From contig JADCRB010000068.1 in NCBI GenBank assembly GCA_021464245.1, forward strand, positions 9,900,720-9,964,719: a DNA stretch of 64,000 nt, in the 5' to 3' direction. Made by a program: the position numbers and the translations under genes. Under the pieces are notes generated by a model that was not told the origin of the DNA, ran no database searches, and saw only the letters and a list, made by a program, of their open reading frames with translations. Of the stretch, positions 1 through 11,324 are shown in pieces. Within the stretch, counting starts at the first letter, position 1. Every line of letters begins with the position of its first letter. This DNA is from Carallia brachiata. Taxonomy: Eukaryota; Streptophyta; Magnoliopsida; Malpighiales; Rhizophoraceae.

Positions 1-1
1 A

Positions 2-142
2 AGTTCTGAACAGGATCTGCTGCTGGACGTGCCATCTAATGGCTCATTTCCACAAGCAGAGCTTCTTCACCCAGCTGTAAATTTTGGTCAACAGCCGAGC
101 ACAAGCAGTAGCTCTACATACCCACATCTTGTCCATCCATAG
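2..142 (+). CDS. C-terminal exon of an unidentified gene (partial)
   Basis: An open frame runs from the first bases of the window to a TAG at 140-142 and encodes 46 residues ending in YPHLVHP. The segment is rich in Ser, Pro and Gln (run STSSSST), like a disordered tail of a regulatory protein. The window cuts the gene, so no domain is visible and the family is not recognised. AT-rich sequence typical of a 3' UTR follows the stop. That this is coding is inferred from the clean frame and its position at the edge. Confidence 0.5.
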   Translation, partial: SSEQDLLLDVPSNGSFPQAELLHPAVNFGQQPSTSSSSTYPHLVHP

Positions 143-3100
143 CAGTGTGAAATCGATGTTTCCATAACCGTAGGGCTATGTAGGCATACCTTCCGCCCAA
201 TTCCATAACTAGTTGCTTTCGATGCCAAATAACAAGTGAATGAAGTGTGACGGTTGCTAGTTTTTCCCTTTTTGTTAAAACTTTGGTATGCTAAGGGACA
301 AATTTTGGTGGGTTTTTGTATAGGTTGACAACATACTGTAATATATAGCTCATATGTGCATTAGATGCAAGTAACTCTAGTTTTTATATAACAAATTAAC
401 TTCTATGGCACCCTTGTATAAATCCTTTAAATGGCTTGCTTTAATACACAGCCAAAGGAGTCGAGGAATGGGTGTTTTTTTTTTTTTTTTCGATGAATGA
501 GGGAAATATATTACTAGTACGTGTAGTAATAACTAAATTTTCACTTGGTTGGAAAGAAAATTGAGAATCATAGAAGATATGAATTTGGATGTTTACAGCA
601 AGTTATAGCTTTAAAAAATCTAGTATTTGGTCATCAGAAGGATATCTCTGGCTGACATTTGATTATTGAAAGGGGTATTCAACTATCATTTCTAACAACC
701 ACATAACTGTACGAGGTGCACTGTGTAGACACGGGTAGGTAGGTAAGCGAAATTTAAGCAGTTAATTAAAGCATATATAGGTTTATATGTTTTTTATTTT
801 TTAAATTTAATATAATTTTTAGAATTAATAATTTAAATTGTTGTGTGCTAATTACGTTCCAACTTCTGTGTGTTCACGTAGATTTTCTGTTATTCTGTTA
901 TTGTAAATCATATTATCATAAAGGTTGCTTTGCTGTGTTTTTTATCCATCGAGTTATGATTATGCAGTAACTCAGTAAGTAGAATCTCTTACAGAATTTT
1001 GATCCTTGACATTTGTATCCTTGGCCATGGCGGATTAGTGCCTTTCAAGTTTCCATAGATTTTATATTAGGGTGTTCGCGGGTCGATTAATCAATTTTGG
1101 AATATATTCAGCTTTAATTTGTCCAAAGTAGATTAGATAAACTTCTATTTACACCCAATCTACTATCCTACTCAATCCATCTAATTCAATCTGGATTGAA
1201 TTGGATTGATTTTGACGAATTACATATAATAAAATAATTTTTTTTAACAAGTAATTTAACTATGCACAAATTAATACAATTAATTGTTAATACACAATTT
1301 CTAAAAATGGTGTGCAAAAGGGGTTCATTGAACTTTAGACAAATATACTAATGTGGAATGCAAACAACAAAGTGCTCAATTCAAATACAAATGCAAATTA
1401 GTTAGTGGAAATACAAGTTGTCAGTGTTCAATTCAATTAAAACTACAAATTAACTAGTATATTGATCAATTGTATTTTTTTTTTTCTAGAATTTCTTTAT
1501 TGATGAAACCAAGTGGAAGTAATGTCGGATCTTGGTCAAGGAAGAGGGACAATGACTTGGAAATGAAACGGATGATGAAGTAAGAACCAATTCAAACACA
1601 CTGCCCGTATTGATAAAAATTGAAAACCAAGAGAAGAACAGACTCTAACAGGAAGATTGAAAGGGAAATGAATAATCTTGGCCAAAAATATTTCAAAATG
1701 CAAACCCACAAAATAGAATTTGGTCCCAATGTCCCCGATGGATATATGGGGATAAAGAAAGGGAAAAAGAAAATATCATACACATGTACAGTAGCCTAAT
1801 ATTATGTATTGGCGAGACGGAGACAAAAGACTAAGAAATGGAGAAAATGTAGAACAAAACAACAATTGATGAGATAACCACAGGTACCGAATGTAGTTTA
1901 TCTTAAAGAAATTGTGTTAGTTATTACTGTGTCTATATTTATAAAAAATAGTTATTCTAGTTCTCAATATATATATATATATATATATATAAAGACAGAT
2001 TAAGTTGGATAGAAATGGATTTTAGAATCCTCAATCCGCATTTAATCCGTTTTTAGTAAATTTTAAAATTTTAAAACTGTAACAAATCCAAACCCTTACA
2101 TTTTTGACAGATGCGGGTTCGTGCGGGTCGGATTAGTCAATTTTTAACAGGTTGGTCGGTTTTTAAACAGTTCTACTATACCTATACCAACTGATTATCT
2201 TTTTTTTTTTGTTTTTCTCCGTCTGTAACCTGAGTAACTAGGAGCCTCAATTTGGGCATATAAGAAGAGGGGGACGTAAATTAGACAGGAATTTGAATCC
2301 TCACCTGATGTGATAGGGAGACACTTCTCTCATTACTTACGATAATACCCACCCACAACTAATTATTATCTTTGAAAATATAACTATTAAGATAATTATT
2401 ATCTTTAAAAATATAACTACTGAGATGACCTCCATATTCTATCTGTAAATATTCAATTAAACAACACAATGTTGTCATCTATATGCTTTTGCCACTGCAA
2501 TAATCATTTTATCAAAGTATAAATGACGTGATGCTCTTTTGTTGGACAACGTGAATCAGCTGAAATGGCCTACATGCGATGGTGTCCAATAATGCGAAGA
2601 ATGTTGCACTTTGCACAGATAAATCCAATCCTATCTGATTCTTGTTGTCTTTGTCAGTTCCAATAATGCTGATTTTCATGAGAATATGGCTAAGGATGTA
2701 GATTTCTTATATATATATATACACACAAACGAAAAAGACAATTGACCTTAATTTCGGATGTGAAAGCCTTATCTATGGTGGCGCAAAGCAGGAGCTGATC
2801 AATGCGTCGTGGTGGGCCAACAACAAAGCATGGCAACATACTTACTTTGCACAACTTGAATGACCAAAACCCATCATACCTATACCTCTCAAAGCATATC
2901 TCGCTTCTCAGTTAGGAAAACTTGGCTAGTCTGCTCTTAGCACAAGGTAATTGTTTCAATTAAAATTTGATGCTCTAGATTGAGGGGGAAAAAAAAAAAA
3001 GGTAAAGAGTACTTCCAACAAATCCTTCTCTAACAACTACCAGGTCAGCTTGGTTTTGATCCAAGGATTCAAGTTGATCTAAGGCTAGAGTATGGAAAAT

Positions 3101-3547
3101 TGCAAACAATGATTCAATGGATGAAGGGGAAAAATAAAAAGGGTAGGGAAGAGTGATGGTATAGACAATAATAGTCTCACACAACACCCATTATGCCACA
3201 AAATCATCTTTTCTTATGCCCCTTGGCTAATTCAAAAATCTTTCCCAAGTGTACGGAGAGCCATCCATCAAAAGAACTAAGTACACCTATAATTTGCAGC
3301 TCCCAGGTTATGAAAACCACCCATTTCATATTAGACTTTCAACGTAAGTGTTCCAAAACAAGCAAATTATGCCTTTTTAAACGCAGCAAACAAAAACACC
3401 GTGCCAAATACACGACAGACAAGTTCCAGCTCAAAATGTCCTACCTCCGTCATCATCCCCAGATTCTATCCCCACCATGGCTGCCAACAAGGTTCAAGGA
3501 AATGTCATGCCACGCATTTTTGCACAATCAAGGATGCTTAATTTTTC
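143..3547. other. Intergenic stretch with no recognised gene
   Basis: AT-rich sequence with poly-T runs and no convincing coding region. It contains an (AT)12 microsatellite. Two similar GC-richer patches share GCGGGTCG followed by GATTA-type sequence, near 1078-1100 and 2123-2145, in the same orientation. They may be remnants of one repeat, but no ends or target duplications could be defined. The short frames at 1592-1783, 2975-3187 and 3193-3588 look like chance frames. Confidence 0.5.
1967..1990. repeat. (AT)12 microsatellite
   Basis: An uninterrupted AT dinucleotide run, read directly from the sequence. Confidence 0.95.
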
Positions 3548-5030
3548 TCATAGAGGATCACGACGACGCTCCCCCACAAGCATTCTAAGGACATCTACTA
3601 ATGTAAGCTCCTTATAATTCGTTGATGACTCGGCGCCATCACGCTCCACTCCCTTCCTTATTGCATTCCCCTTTCCGAGCAATGATGCTGGCAATGGACG
3701 TTTTCCTTTATCACCTTTCCCTAGTTCATGAAGACGTGCACGACTAGGACCAACATAACTAAACTCGTCAATATCATCGGTCCTCTTTCTGGCTGCATTT
3801 TTGTCTCTGCTGTTATGTACTTCACTCGATTCACTGTCCATTTTGGAATTTTTTATTCTTTCCTTTCTGTTCTCATTGTTCCCTGCACCTTCTTTCCTTT
3901 GTTGGAATCCAGATTCTAATACCTCAGTGGAAATTTCAAACTTTCTCTTGATGAAGCTTTCTCCACGACACACCCTGTTGCTGCCATGCATTTTGACCAT
4001 TGTTGTTTCTTCACTTCGATGATTTTGTGGCAACTTTGAACCACGAGTCGACAAATCAATTACATCAACAGGTGCTCTATCAACGGATTCTTCCAAAACC
4101 CTTCCTGATTTCTCTGTTTCAGAATCTAAATCATTTCTCAAAGTCTCCATGTCCACGTTATTATCCAAATCTTTTGATTTTCCGATGGACTCAATTTACT
4201 CGTAGTTTTCACTGCGTTGTCAGCTTCAGCAGCTAAACTACCTCTTGGAGCCTTCAACTCCAAATTTTTATCCAAAACTTTTGATTCATTCAATGGAGAT
4301 TTCAACTTCACCACAGTTTTCAATAATTTCTTCAACTTTTTCCCCCACAGGTGCCTAAACCACTTCCTGGAGTTTCAAATTCCAAATCTCTATCCGAAAT
4401 TTTAGACTTTTTAACGGGAGATTCGCAAACACCATCATTCAAAGTTAATTCCCTTTTCGAAACCCTAACTTCGGTTGATTCACAGTAAGTTACCTCGCTC
4501 TTGCGAGCTCGATTAACACCAGGAGATGAAATCATAACTGAATCAATTCCAATCCTCTCTGTCAATTCTGTCTCCAGAGAAAAACCTAGATCCGTATCCC
4601 TCCCCAAATCAACGGCTACCACTGAATCATCCGTACAATCACCATCAAAGGCCTCGATTTCCTCGCCATTTCCAACGCCCTCAACTGAAACCAACTGTTC
4701 CTGTTGCAGCAGCTGCTCTTCCAAGGAGCCAGCCGGCGTAGAAACTTCCGGCGGCGTGTGGAAGACCTCAGTAGCGGTAGCATCACGGGGGGCATTATCG
4801 CCATTTTGCTGCTCCTCTAGATTTTCCGGTAGTGATAGCATCACAATTCCGGTGGAGGCACCGGGAATTTCACCGGAACAGTTGGCGAACAGGGGAGGCC
4901 CATCGTCATCATCCGGTGGCACAAAGCTGAAAGAGCAGCGACGCAAGCGCTCTTCTTCAGAAGATGAAATGTAGCAGAGCTCTGCGATTGAACGAAAAGG
5001 ATCGCCGCCGTGCAGCTCTGAGATCTTCAT
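3548..5030 (-). CDS. Uncharacterised acidic protein gene, frame broken twice at internal repeats
   Basis: The start is ATG at 5030 (MKISELHGGDPFRS). The first frame (5030 to 4332) encodes an acidic, Ser/Glu-rich protein with the segment ISSSEEERLRR near residue 23 and SPVKKSKISDRDLEFETP near residue 205. The protein then continues in a second frame (about 4335 to 4190) and a third frame (4185 to 3548), ending in LTLVDVLRMLVGERRRDPL. All three frames carry the same repeat (SPVKKSKISDRDLE, SPLNESKVLDKNLE and KSKDLDNNVDME), so they belong to one gene with two indels: one at the run of five G and five A near 4340, the other near 4177. No domain is recognised. It looks like a disordered nuclear protein. 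It is either a damaged gene or a locus with sequence errors; a small intron could also explain one shift. Confidence 0.6.
4177..4425 (-). repeat. Three imperfect tandem repeats inside the uncharacterised gene
   Basis: Units of about 110-120 bp begin near 4421, 4300 and 4191 on the minus strand. Each encodes a version of SP..(K/N)xSKxxDxxxE. Unit 2 reads ESKVLDKNLELKAP where unit 1 reads KSKISDRDLEFETP. The repeat was expanded in an ancestor, and the two frame breaks lie at the unit junctions. Confidence 0.75.
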
Positions 5031-7894
5031 CTGAGAGAGAGAGAGCGAGAGATTTTAGGGTTTGAAAATTCTTTTTTCCCGCTCCTTTGTTTCCTCCTCC
5101 GTATTTTGTGGGATTAAATATCGTTTTCTCATTTTCTTCAAACCCAAAATAAGAAAAGAAGCCAAAATTATTTTCACAAGAATAAAAACGTTCTTTTTCT
5201 GAATTTTTTTTTAATAAATATGAATTACAGTGCCAAATAATAAGTTTTTCTTTTTGAGACAATAATTTTTTTTTGAAAAAAAAACCTCTCTTGAAGAAAA
5301 TCTATTTTTGAATAATATGTTTTCTAAAATGTGAAATGTATCAAGTAATTTATAATTTTTTTAGAAAAAAGTATTTTTAATTTTCCTTTAACAATGTTTT
5401 ATGAGATATTTTTCAGTTCTCTTATTTATTTGTTTTTTGAGAACAATAATTATTTAGATTTCAGAAATATGACATAATTGCTGACATGTCAAGAAAAAAA
5501 AGGGTTTCATGATAAATTTCCATTTCAGAATGGCCCATATCAACATCGACCAAAGTTGACTAACTAATTTCGTCGATAAATTTTTTTTTTTCACAAAAAA
5601 TACCATGTCAATAATTGTTTTTGATTTCCTCATTTATTTATGTTTTTTTTTGTGAAAATTAATTATGTATAATATAGGAGAACAAAAAAATAGTAATAAT
5701 TAATTATATAGAGATAAAAAAATCCTTCCTAATAACTAGCATAAATACAAACCCAATAGTTTTGAAAAGTCATTAGATTTCAATTATTTTGATCTTCAAA
5801 AAACCACCAAATTTCAATTTATTGACTACTGCATCTTCTCTTGTAGCGTCCAATAGATGGTTGGCAAGTAATACAGCCTTTGTAATTGTCAAATTTTCAT
5901 TTTCATTGTCGCTACTTTACTTATAATGATCTTGTCAAATGGTTATAAGTTCGAGAGAAAAAAAATTTCATAAGGTTAGGGTTAATGCTTTGGTCAACAA
6001 AATTCTTAAATGACAATGGAACGTACGAGACAACTTTGTTTATATTAGAACATATTCATGTCTACGTTTGACATTTATATGTGTAATTTTTTCAAAAAAT
6101 AATAATATAAACACTTTTGTGCGTAACGGGCTAGAAGACACAGATTAGTTATTAATCTTGAAACGATCATCTAATCAACAAAATATGACATGAGGTTGTA
6201 AGTGATAAATAAAATTTTTTTATCAACAAAAATAGTAGGTTAGTGGTGATCCAATATGTCTTTTCCAGACATTAATTTGAATTTAAATGCTCTCGTTGTT
6301 GCCTATTTTGAAAACAAGGTGATTCATGTTGGAAGTGTAGTATGTTGGGTTTCAGTTTCGTTAACACTGTAATTGGGTATAGAATATTTTCTCAATCCTA
6401 ATAAATTGTCGAATGAGAACGTGGAGAACATATTTACAATGCACCTTATTTTATGTTAAAAAAAAATTGTATAAAGGACAATAACAAATGTGACCAAATA
6501 ATGCAATCGCTTATTTGCACTCCCTTAAAAAGAGTTTTGAGTATCTAAGTATGGTATTTAATTTAATCACGGAAAATATTTCTACGTATATATATATATA
6601 TATATATATGGGTCCTAGTTAATTTACTTGATATATTAGATCCTAAAAAAAAAAAAAGTTCATCGATAAAGGAAAAGGGCAAAAGCTTTTAGAATGCATG
6701 CGTAATTTACGTTGTGATAAAGAAGACACGAGCCATTGCTATCCATATAGATCAAAGCCCCGTCAGTAAGATGGAACAATAACATCGTCAGCTGGACTGT
6801 AATTTACTTCGATTAGCTTCATCTGTTAATATAGTCTTATGGTTTTATTTAACCCAGCAAAATTGTGTAGATGCAATCAAGTTGTTCAATCTGAAATGGG
6901 CGTTTACACATTATACCATTATAATCATTGGTCATACAATTTTTTTTTTTTAATGATCAAGTTGAAGGAACCATTTATATGCATTTAACAGTTACGATAA
7001 TTTAATTTGCTTTCATGTCTTTAACATATTCAACTGATCGGCGTAATGAGGTCTTAAATAATCAACTTAATTAAGGTCAATAGGATAATATGTTCGTAAT
7101 TACCCAACAATTATTCTGTATCATTATATTTCTGATGAATAATGCCCGAGAATCAGGATCTACAATGTAAAAAGGTTCTATATGGAGTTGCCATACATTT
7201 CAATCACACATTTTATTATTTTGTAATAAGGCATAAATTATTTGCAATCACATACATATTTTGTACAACAAAAAAATAAATTGTAAATTTTTGTTATACA
7301 AAATATAATTGTTGTTGTAAAAATTATGAACGTTATTGTATATGAGTGAAACGTATGATATTACAGTGTAACCATCAACATTTTTCCAATGTAAAAAGGA
7401 CAGATGTTCTGTTGAGATATTGGTAAAAAATAGTTACCTTCAATTAAAAAAAAAAAAAGCCAAGCTTGTCCAGCTCCAAATAAAAGATACCAACTAAATT
7501 AGTTTCAAAATCTAAAAGTTGCTAAATTGAGGACGACTATCTAATAACCAAAAACTAAATTTGTTAATATGCCAGACAAAAATGATAGAAAGCCTAAAAC
7601 AACATTTTACTTTGATATAAAGCCCCAAAAATCCAGCAAAGTAGAAAGTCTATATATAAATTGTTATTGTGTCACAATTTTAGACAGATCAACTGTATCC
7701 AAATTAAACAAGTGAAAACAACTTAACAAGTCTTGTTTCCAACGCAAAACAGCAAACAAGACTTGTTAAGTTGTTATTTCTTTTCTCGAGAAAAAAAAAA
7801 AAGTCTTGATACTAGAAGCCATTAAACATTATATATTTTCCCTATTTTCCTTCTAAAGCCCACTTGTCCCCATAAAGAAAAAAGGCCAGAGCAA
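5031..7894. other. Intergenic, no gene seen
   Basis: Very AT-rich sequence with A/T homopolymers and a (TA)n run at 6587-6609. There is no long frame and no recognised element. The end near 5031 holds the 5' UTR and promoter of the minus-strand gene. The right end holds the promoter of the small secreted protein; an ATTATATAT stretch at about 7828-7836 is a candidate TATA box about 60 bp before its ATG. Confidence 0.5.
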
Positions 7895-8278
7895 ATGATG
7901 AATGCATTTTCAAGATCGCCATTATTCTCTTCTCTCTTCCTTCTAATCGTCATCACCGCCTTATGCTCCTCCTTCCTTGTCCGATCCGATTTGAATCCGG
8001 TGGCGAGTTCCATTAACCAAGCCGCGTCCACCATCAATGATATCAATGACACCACGAATGCTGCGAAAGGCCTCGCTAATGATACGGTAAATGCCGTCAA
8101 CGATACGAAGAACGCCGCCGAAAGTGTCGTCGGTGGCACCAAAGACATCTTTAAAAGCGTCCAACGTGCTTTTAGCAATGGCGCCGGTCCTGTGCTCGCT
8201 GGCCAGGGATTCTTCTTACCTCTCGTGTCTATAATTTGTATTTTGTTTTGTTCTCTTCTGATATTTGAACAACAATAA
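7895..8278 (+). CDS. Small secreted, probably GPI-anchored glycopeptide (127 aa)
   Basis: A single-exon frame of 127 residues; ATG at 7895 is followed at once by a second ATG. Residues about 11-30 form a hydrophobic signal peptide (FSSLFLLIVITALCSSFLV). The mature part is Asn/Asp/Ala/Thr-rich and repetitive, with three NDT glycosylation sequons at residues 51, 62 and 69 in a loose NDTxNA pattern. Residues about 94-104 are small (SNGAGPVLAGQ) and the C-terminus is strongly hydrophobic (residues 106-124). That is the layout of a GPI-anchored cell-surface protein, with the cleavage site likely near residues 94-97. The family is not recognised, and function cannot be inferred beyond a likely cell wall or plasma membrane location. 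The clear start, the domain order and an upstream TATA-like sequence support a real gene. Confidence 0.75.
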   Translation: MMNAFSRSPLFSSLFLLIVITALCSSFLVRSDLNPVASSINQAASTINDINDTTNAAKGLANDTVNAVNDTKNAAESVVGGTKDIFKSVQRAFSNGAGPVLAGQGFFLPLVSIICILFCSLLIFEQQ

Positions 8279-8648
8279 ACTAATTTGAGTGGTGGTTGCA
8301 TTTCCCTATTTTATTTATAACTGTAAAGACATGAATTATCACTTTTCTTTTTTCATATCAATAATTAGATGATTGAATATTTGAGGTTGAGCCGTTGAGG
8401 TTCAATGTTGATGTGATGAATTCTTCGTACAAGTACATTCAAGAGGTGTTCCTAATTTGAAAATGTTGGTGGGCTGATATTTTTGTCTCGGCTCTCACAG
8501 TTGTTAGAAAACAAAAAAAATATTCTGAATTTTTTTCTTTTTCCATCAACCAATTGAGTTGATCTTCCATTTCCACCGTATGCCACCAACCAAAGCCAAG
8601 CAATCTGTTTTTTATTTTTTTTTTTATGATTACATCTCCACCACAGAG

Positions 8649-9116
8649 CACTGTTGTCAGAACCGGACCGGACCGGTCGGTCGGACCGGTTGAACCGGGG
8701 ATCGGCCGGTGGTCCGGGCCGGTTTTGATAAATTTTGAAGGGTGACTTGGACCGGTCAAAACCGAAAAAAATCGGTCAAGAACGGGTAAAAACCGGTGAA
8801 AACCGGACCGGTTGAACCGGTCCAATAAAATTAAAAAATTCATAAATTACAATTTGACCCAAATGTTATTTAAATTATAATTTAAGCATTAACTTTAATT
8901 TAAAAGTTCAATTTAGTCCTAAATCTATTAAAATTTCAATTTCATCCTTAAAATAAAACATTAATATTTAATCACTATTATAAATATTTTTTATAATTAC
9001 TTTTACACAATAATTATTAAATACCGGTTCAAATACCAGTTCGACCGGTTCAACCGATTGAACCTTGACCTATTAATATTTCCGGTTCGATGACCGGTCC
9101 GGTTCTGAAAATCTTG
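8649..9116. mobile_element. hAT-type MITE, ACCGG-rich ends (copy 1, 468 bp)
   Basis: The element is flanked by a perfect 8-bp target duplication CCACAGAG (8641-8648 and 9117-9124). The ends are inverted: CACTGTTGTCAGAACCGG on the left and, reading inward from the right, CAAGATTTTCAGAACCGG. An 8-bp duplication and CA...TG ends are features of the hAT superfamily. The interior is AT-rich with arms full of ACCGG/CCGGT, and no transposase is present. The same family occurs at 31466-32182. Confidence 0.9.
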
Positions 9117-9124
9117 CCACAGAG

Positions 9125-10512
9125 TGGACTCAAATGAACCAAAAATAGAAAGGTGTCAGTAAAACAAGTTGATAAAAATTAAAAATAAAAGTGATTACAT
9201 GGAAGTAATCCGAAAAAGACAAAAAATTAGTACGCCACTTGCCCTTATTTATTTATTTTTGGGTTAATATAACCATAATCTCTCCTCTTTTTACTCTTGT
9301 TTTTTTCAAAAGAGTCCGGGTACGGATTTTGAGCGAAAGTTGCCTGAAATATTATTCCGGTGAAATCAAGATGATTTTTTGAAACAATAATAAAATTTTT
9401 TGTAACTAAAAATAATAATAAAATTTACTTTTTATACTCTAATTACAAAAATATCACAATTATTTTTAAAAATTTTATATACTTTCATTACATTCGAGCA
9501 TCTATTCAAACAAAACAATCTACATTGTTTTGTATTTTTTGCTTTTCAAAACTCTATATATTTTAGTATCAAATAATTGTCGCTTTAGCGCGTTAGGCTT
9601 AAGCTATAGTTATTTTGAACTTCACATTGTAATTTACTAAACAGAAATAATTTATAGATACGCAGCCATATATATGTAATAGATGCATTATTTTTTGTAT
9701 TATTAAATTATAAAAAATATATTTAATTTTAAAAAATAAAATATTAAATATTATTTAATTAATTACATATTTCGTAAATATCTTAAAAAATATTATCACG
9801 TACCTTCCCTCTTAAGTAAATGACTAATCATATTGCTCTTTAATTCACGTCATTAATTTAGACAAGTTAACTCGTCATGTCACTCCTCAATCCCGACAAT
9901 TCCACAGTAAGCTAAATTTAACCGGAAAAAAAAAATCTGGTTAATTATTTTGTTTTTTTTGGTAATAACAAAAAAATTATTACAAACATATATCGATTAT
10001 CAGATTTATAGGGTAATGTTAAAATATTTATTATTTGTAATACTTCATTCAACTATTTTTAAAAGACAGATACATTATCTAAGTATTAGTAAGATTGAGT
10101 GTGTCTCTACTGTACGAGAGTACGACGATTATCAAATATATAATTTATTACCGCACTACAATTTTTAATTACTTCAATAATTATCTAGTCATTTGTCGAT
10201 GAGAACTCGAATTCAGATTATAAACGTAAAATGCATACAAACTTAAGACTGAACTGCCACCATAAGTAATGCATCTGGTTAATTAAGATTCACAAATTTC
10301 AACATTTATTTATTTATATGTCAACTTTAATTTAAACAAAAAAAAGACAAGAAGAAGAAGAAGGCCCAAGAGCTATCTCCGTGTGCTCGGCTTCAACAAA
10401 CCCCAACGGCTATCTCCGTTCATTTCAGCGTGAGTAGCAGCGGCCATTACCCTTTTTCCCTGTCATTGTCCCCACCCAGCTGTTCCTCCTCCTCCGCCTG
10501 CTGCCTCTCTCC
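9125..10512. other. Intergenic, no gene seen
   Basis: AT-rich DNA without a plausible frame. The last 150 bp, from about 10360, become C/T-rich and lead into the promoter of the SUVH-like gene. Confidence 0.5.
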
Positions 10513-10522
10513 CACATATATA
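10513..10522 (+). promoter_or_regulatory. Candidate TATA box of the SUVH-like gene
   Basis: A CACATATATAACC-type sequence lies downstream of a C/T-rich stretch and about 35 bp before the likely 5' UTR. The 5' UTR appears to contain an intron with donor CATCAG|GTTAGC near 10616 and acceptor ACTGGCAG ending at 11298. This would put the ATG at 11325 just inside the second exon. Inferred from consensus only. Confidence 0.4.
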
Positions 10523-11324
10523 ACCTTCAAACTTTAATGATTTACAGTTCTGCCATTGTCAATCGCTCGTTGCTAATTGATTTCGTTCTGACTAGTTCCA
10601 CTGGCACTTTCATCAGGTTAGCCATCTCTTCTCTAATTGTTCTTATTTTCTTTTCTTTTTTTTTTTTTTTGGGTGTAAAAGGTTCATTTTTTTTTTCTAT
10701 AGAAGTTCATTTTTTTCACTTTCTCAGCTTTTCTTCTGTAGTGTTTCTGTTTTTTTAAATCATTTTTGTTCTAAATTAGATGCATTTTATTCTATTTTGA
10801 GCTTTTAAATCTCTGTTTTAATGAGGCATTTGCTTAGAGAATTAATCCTGTTGGTTGCCGAGAAAGTGGAGGAAAATGAAATGAAATGAAATTACAGAAC
10901 GGCGTTTTGTTGTTTGATTTCGTTAGCTGTCATTTTTATTTCTTGAATTTCAGTGTGAAGATGTCTTTATATTAATTAATTTATTTTATTTTACCTGAAT
11001 GCATGTTTGTTATGGAATTTTTTTTTCCCCTAAAATTTCTCTCATCCATTAAAACTTATAAGACACCAAAAAATCGGGCTTCAACTTCTGTATCCTATTC
11101 TAGAAACATAGGAAAAACGGAATCAACATTTCAGTTAATTTTTTTTTGTTTGGGAATTGGCTCTGACTGTGACTCGAAACTCGAGACCTGAAGACGACTC
11201 CAGAAGCAAACATTTCATTTTTATAGTTTCTTATTACGGCTGAAATAAAGGAAAGCAGCGGTTGATTATTTGTTGTATTTTCTAATTTTTACTGGCAGTT
11301 CATTACTTTGTTTCCTGATCTGGA

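Noticed and set aside
1071..2165. Possible element bounded by two GCGGGTCG-containing patches
   Set aside because: The patches are in direct, not inverted, orientation and no target duplication or LTR features could be found.
3193..3588. 131-codon plus-strand frame
   Set aside because: It overlaps the end of the minus-strand gene, has no domain and no splice or promoter context; most likely chance.
8439..8843. 134-codon minus-strand frame rich in Arg/Gly/Pro
   Set aside because: Produced by the ACCGG repeats of the hAT MITE.
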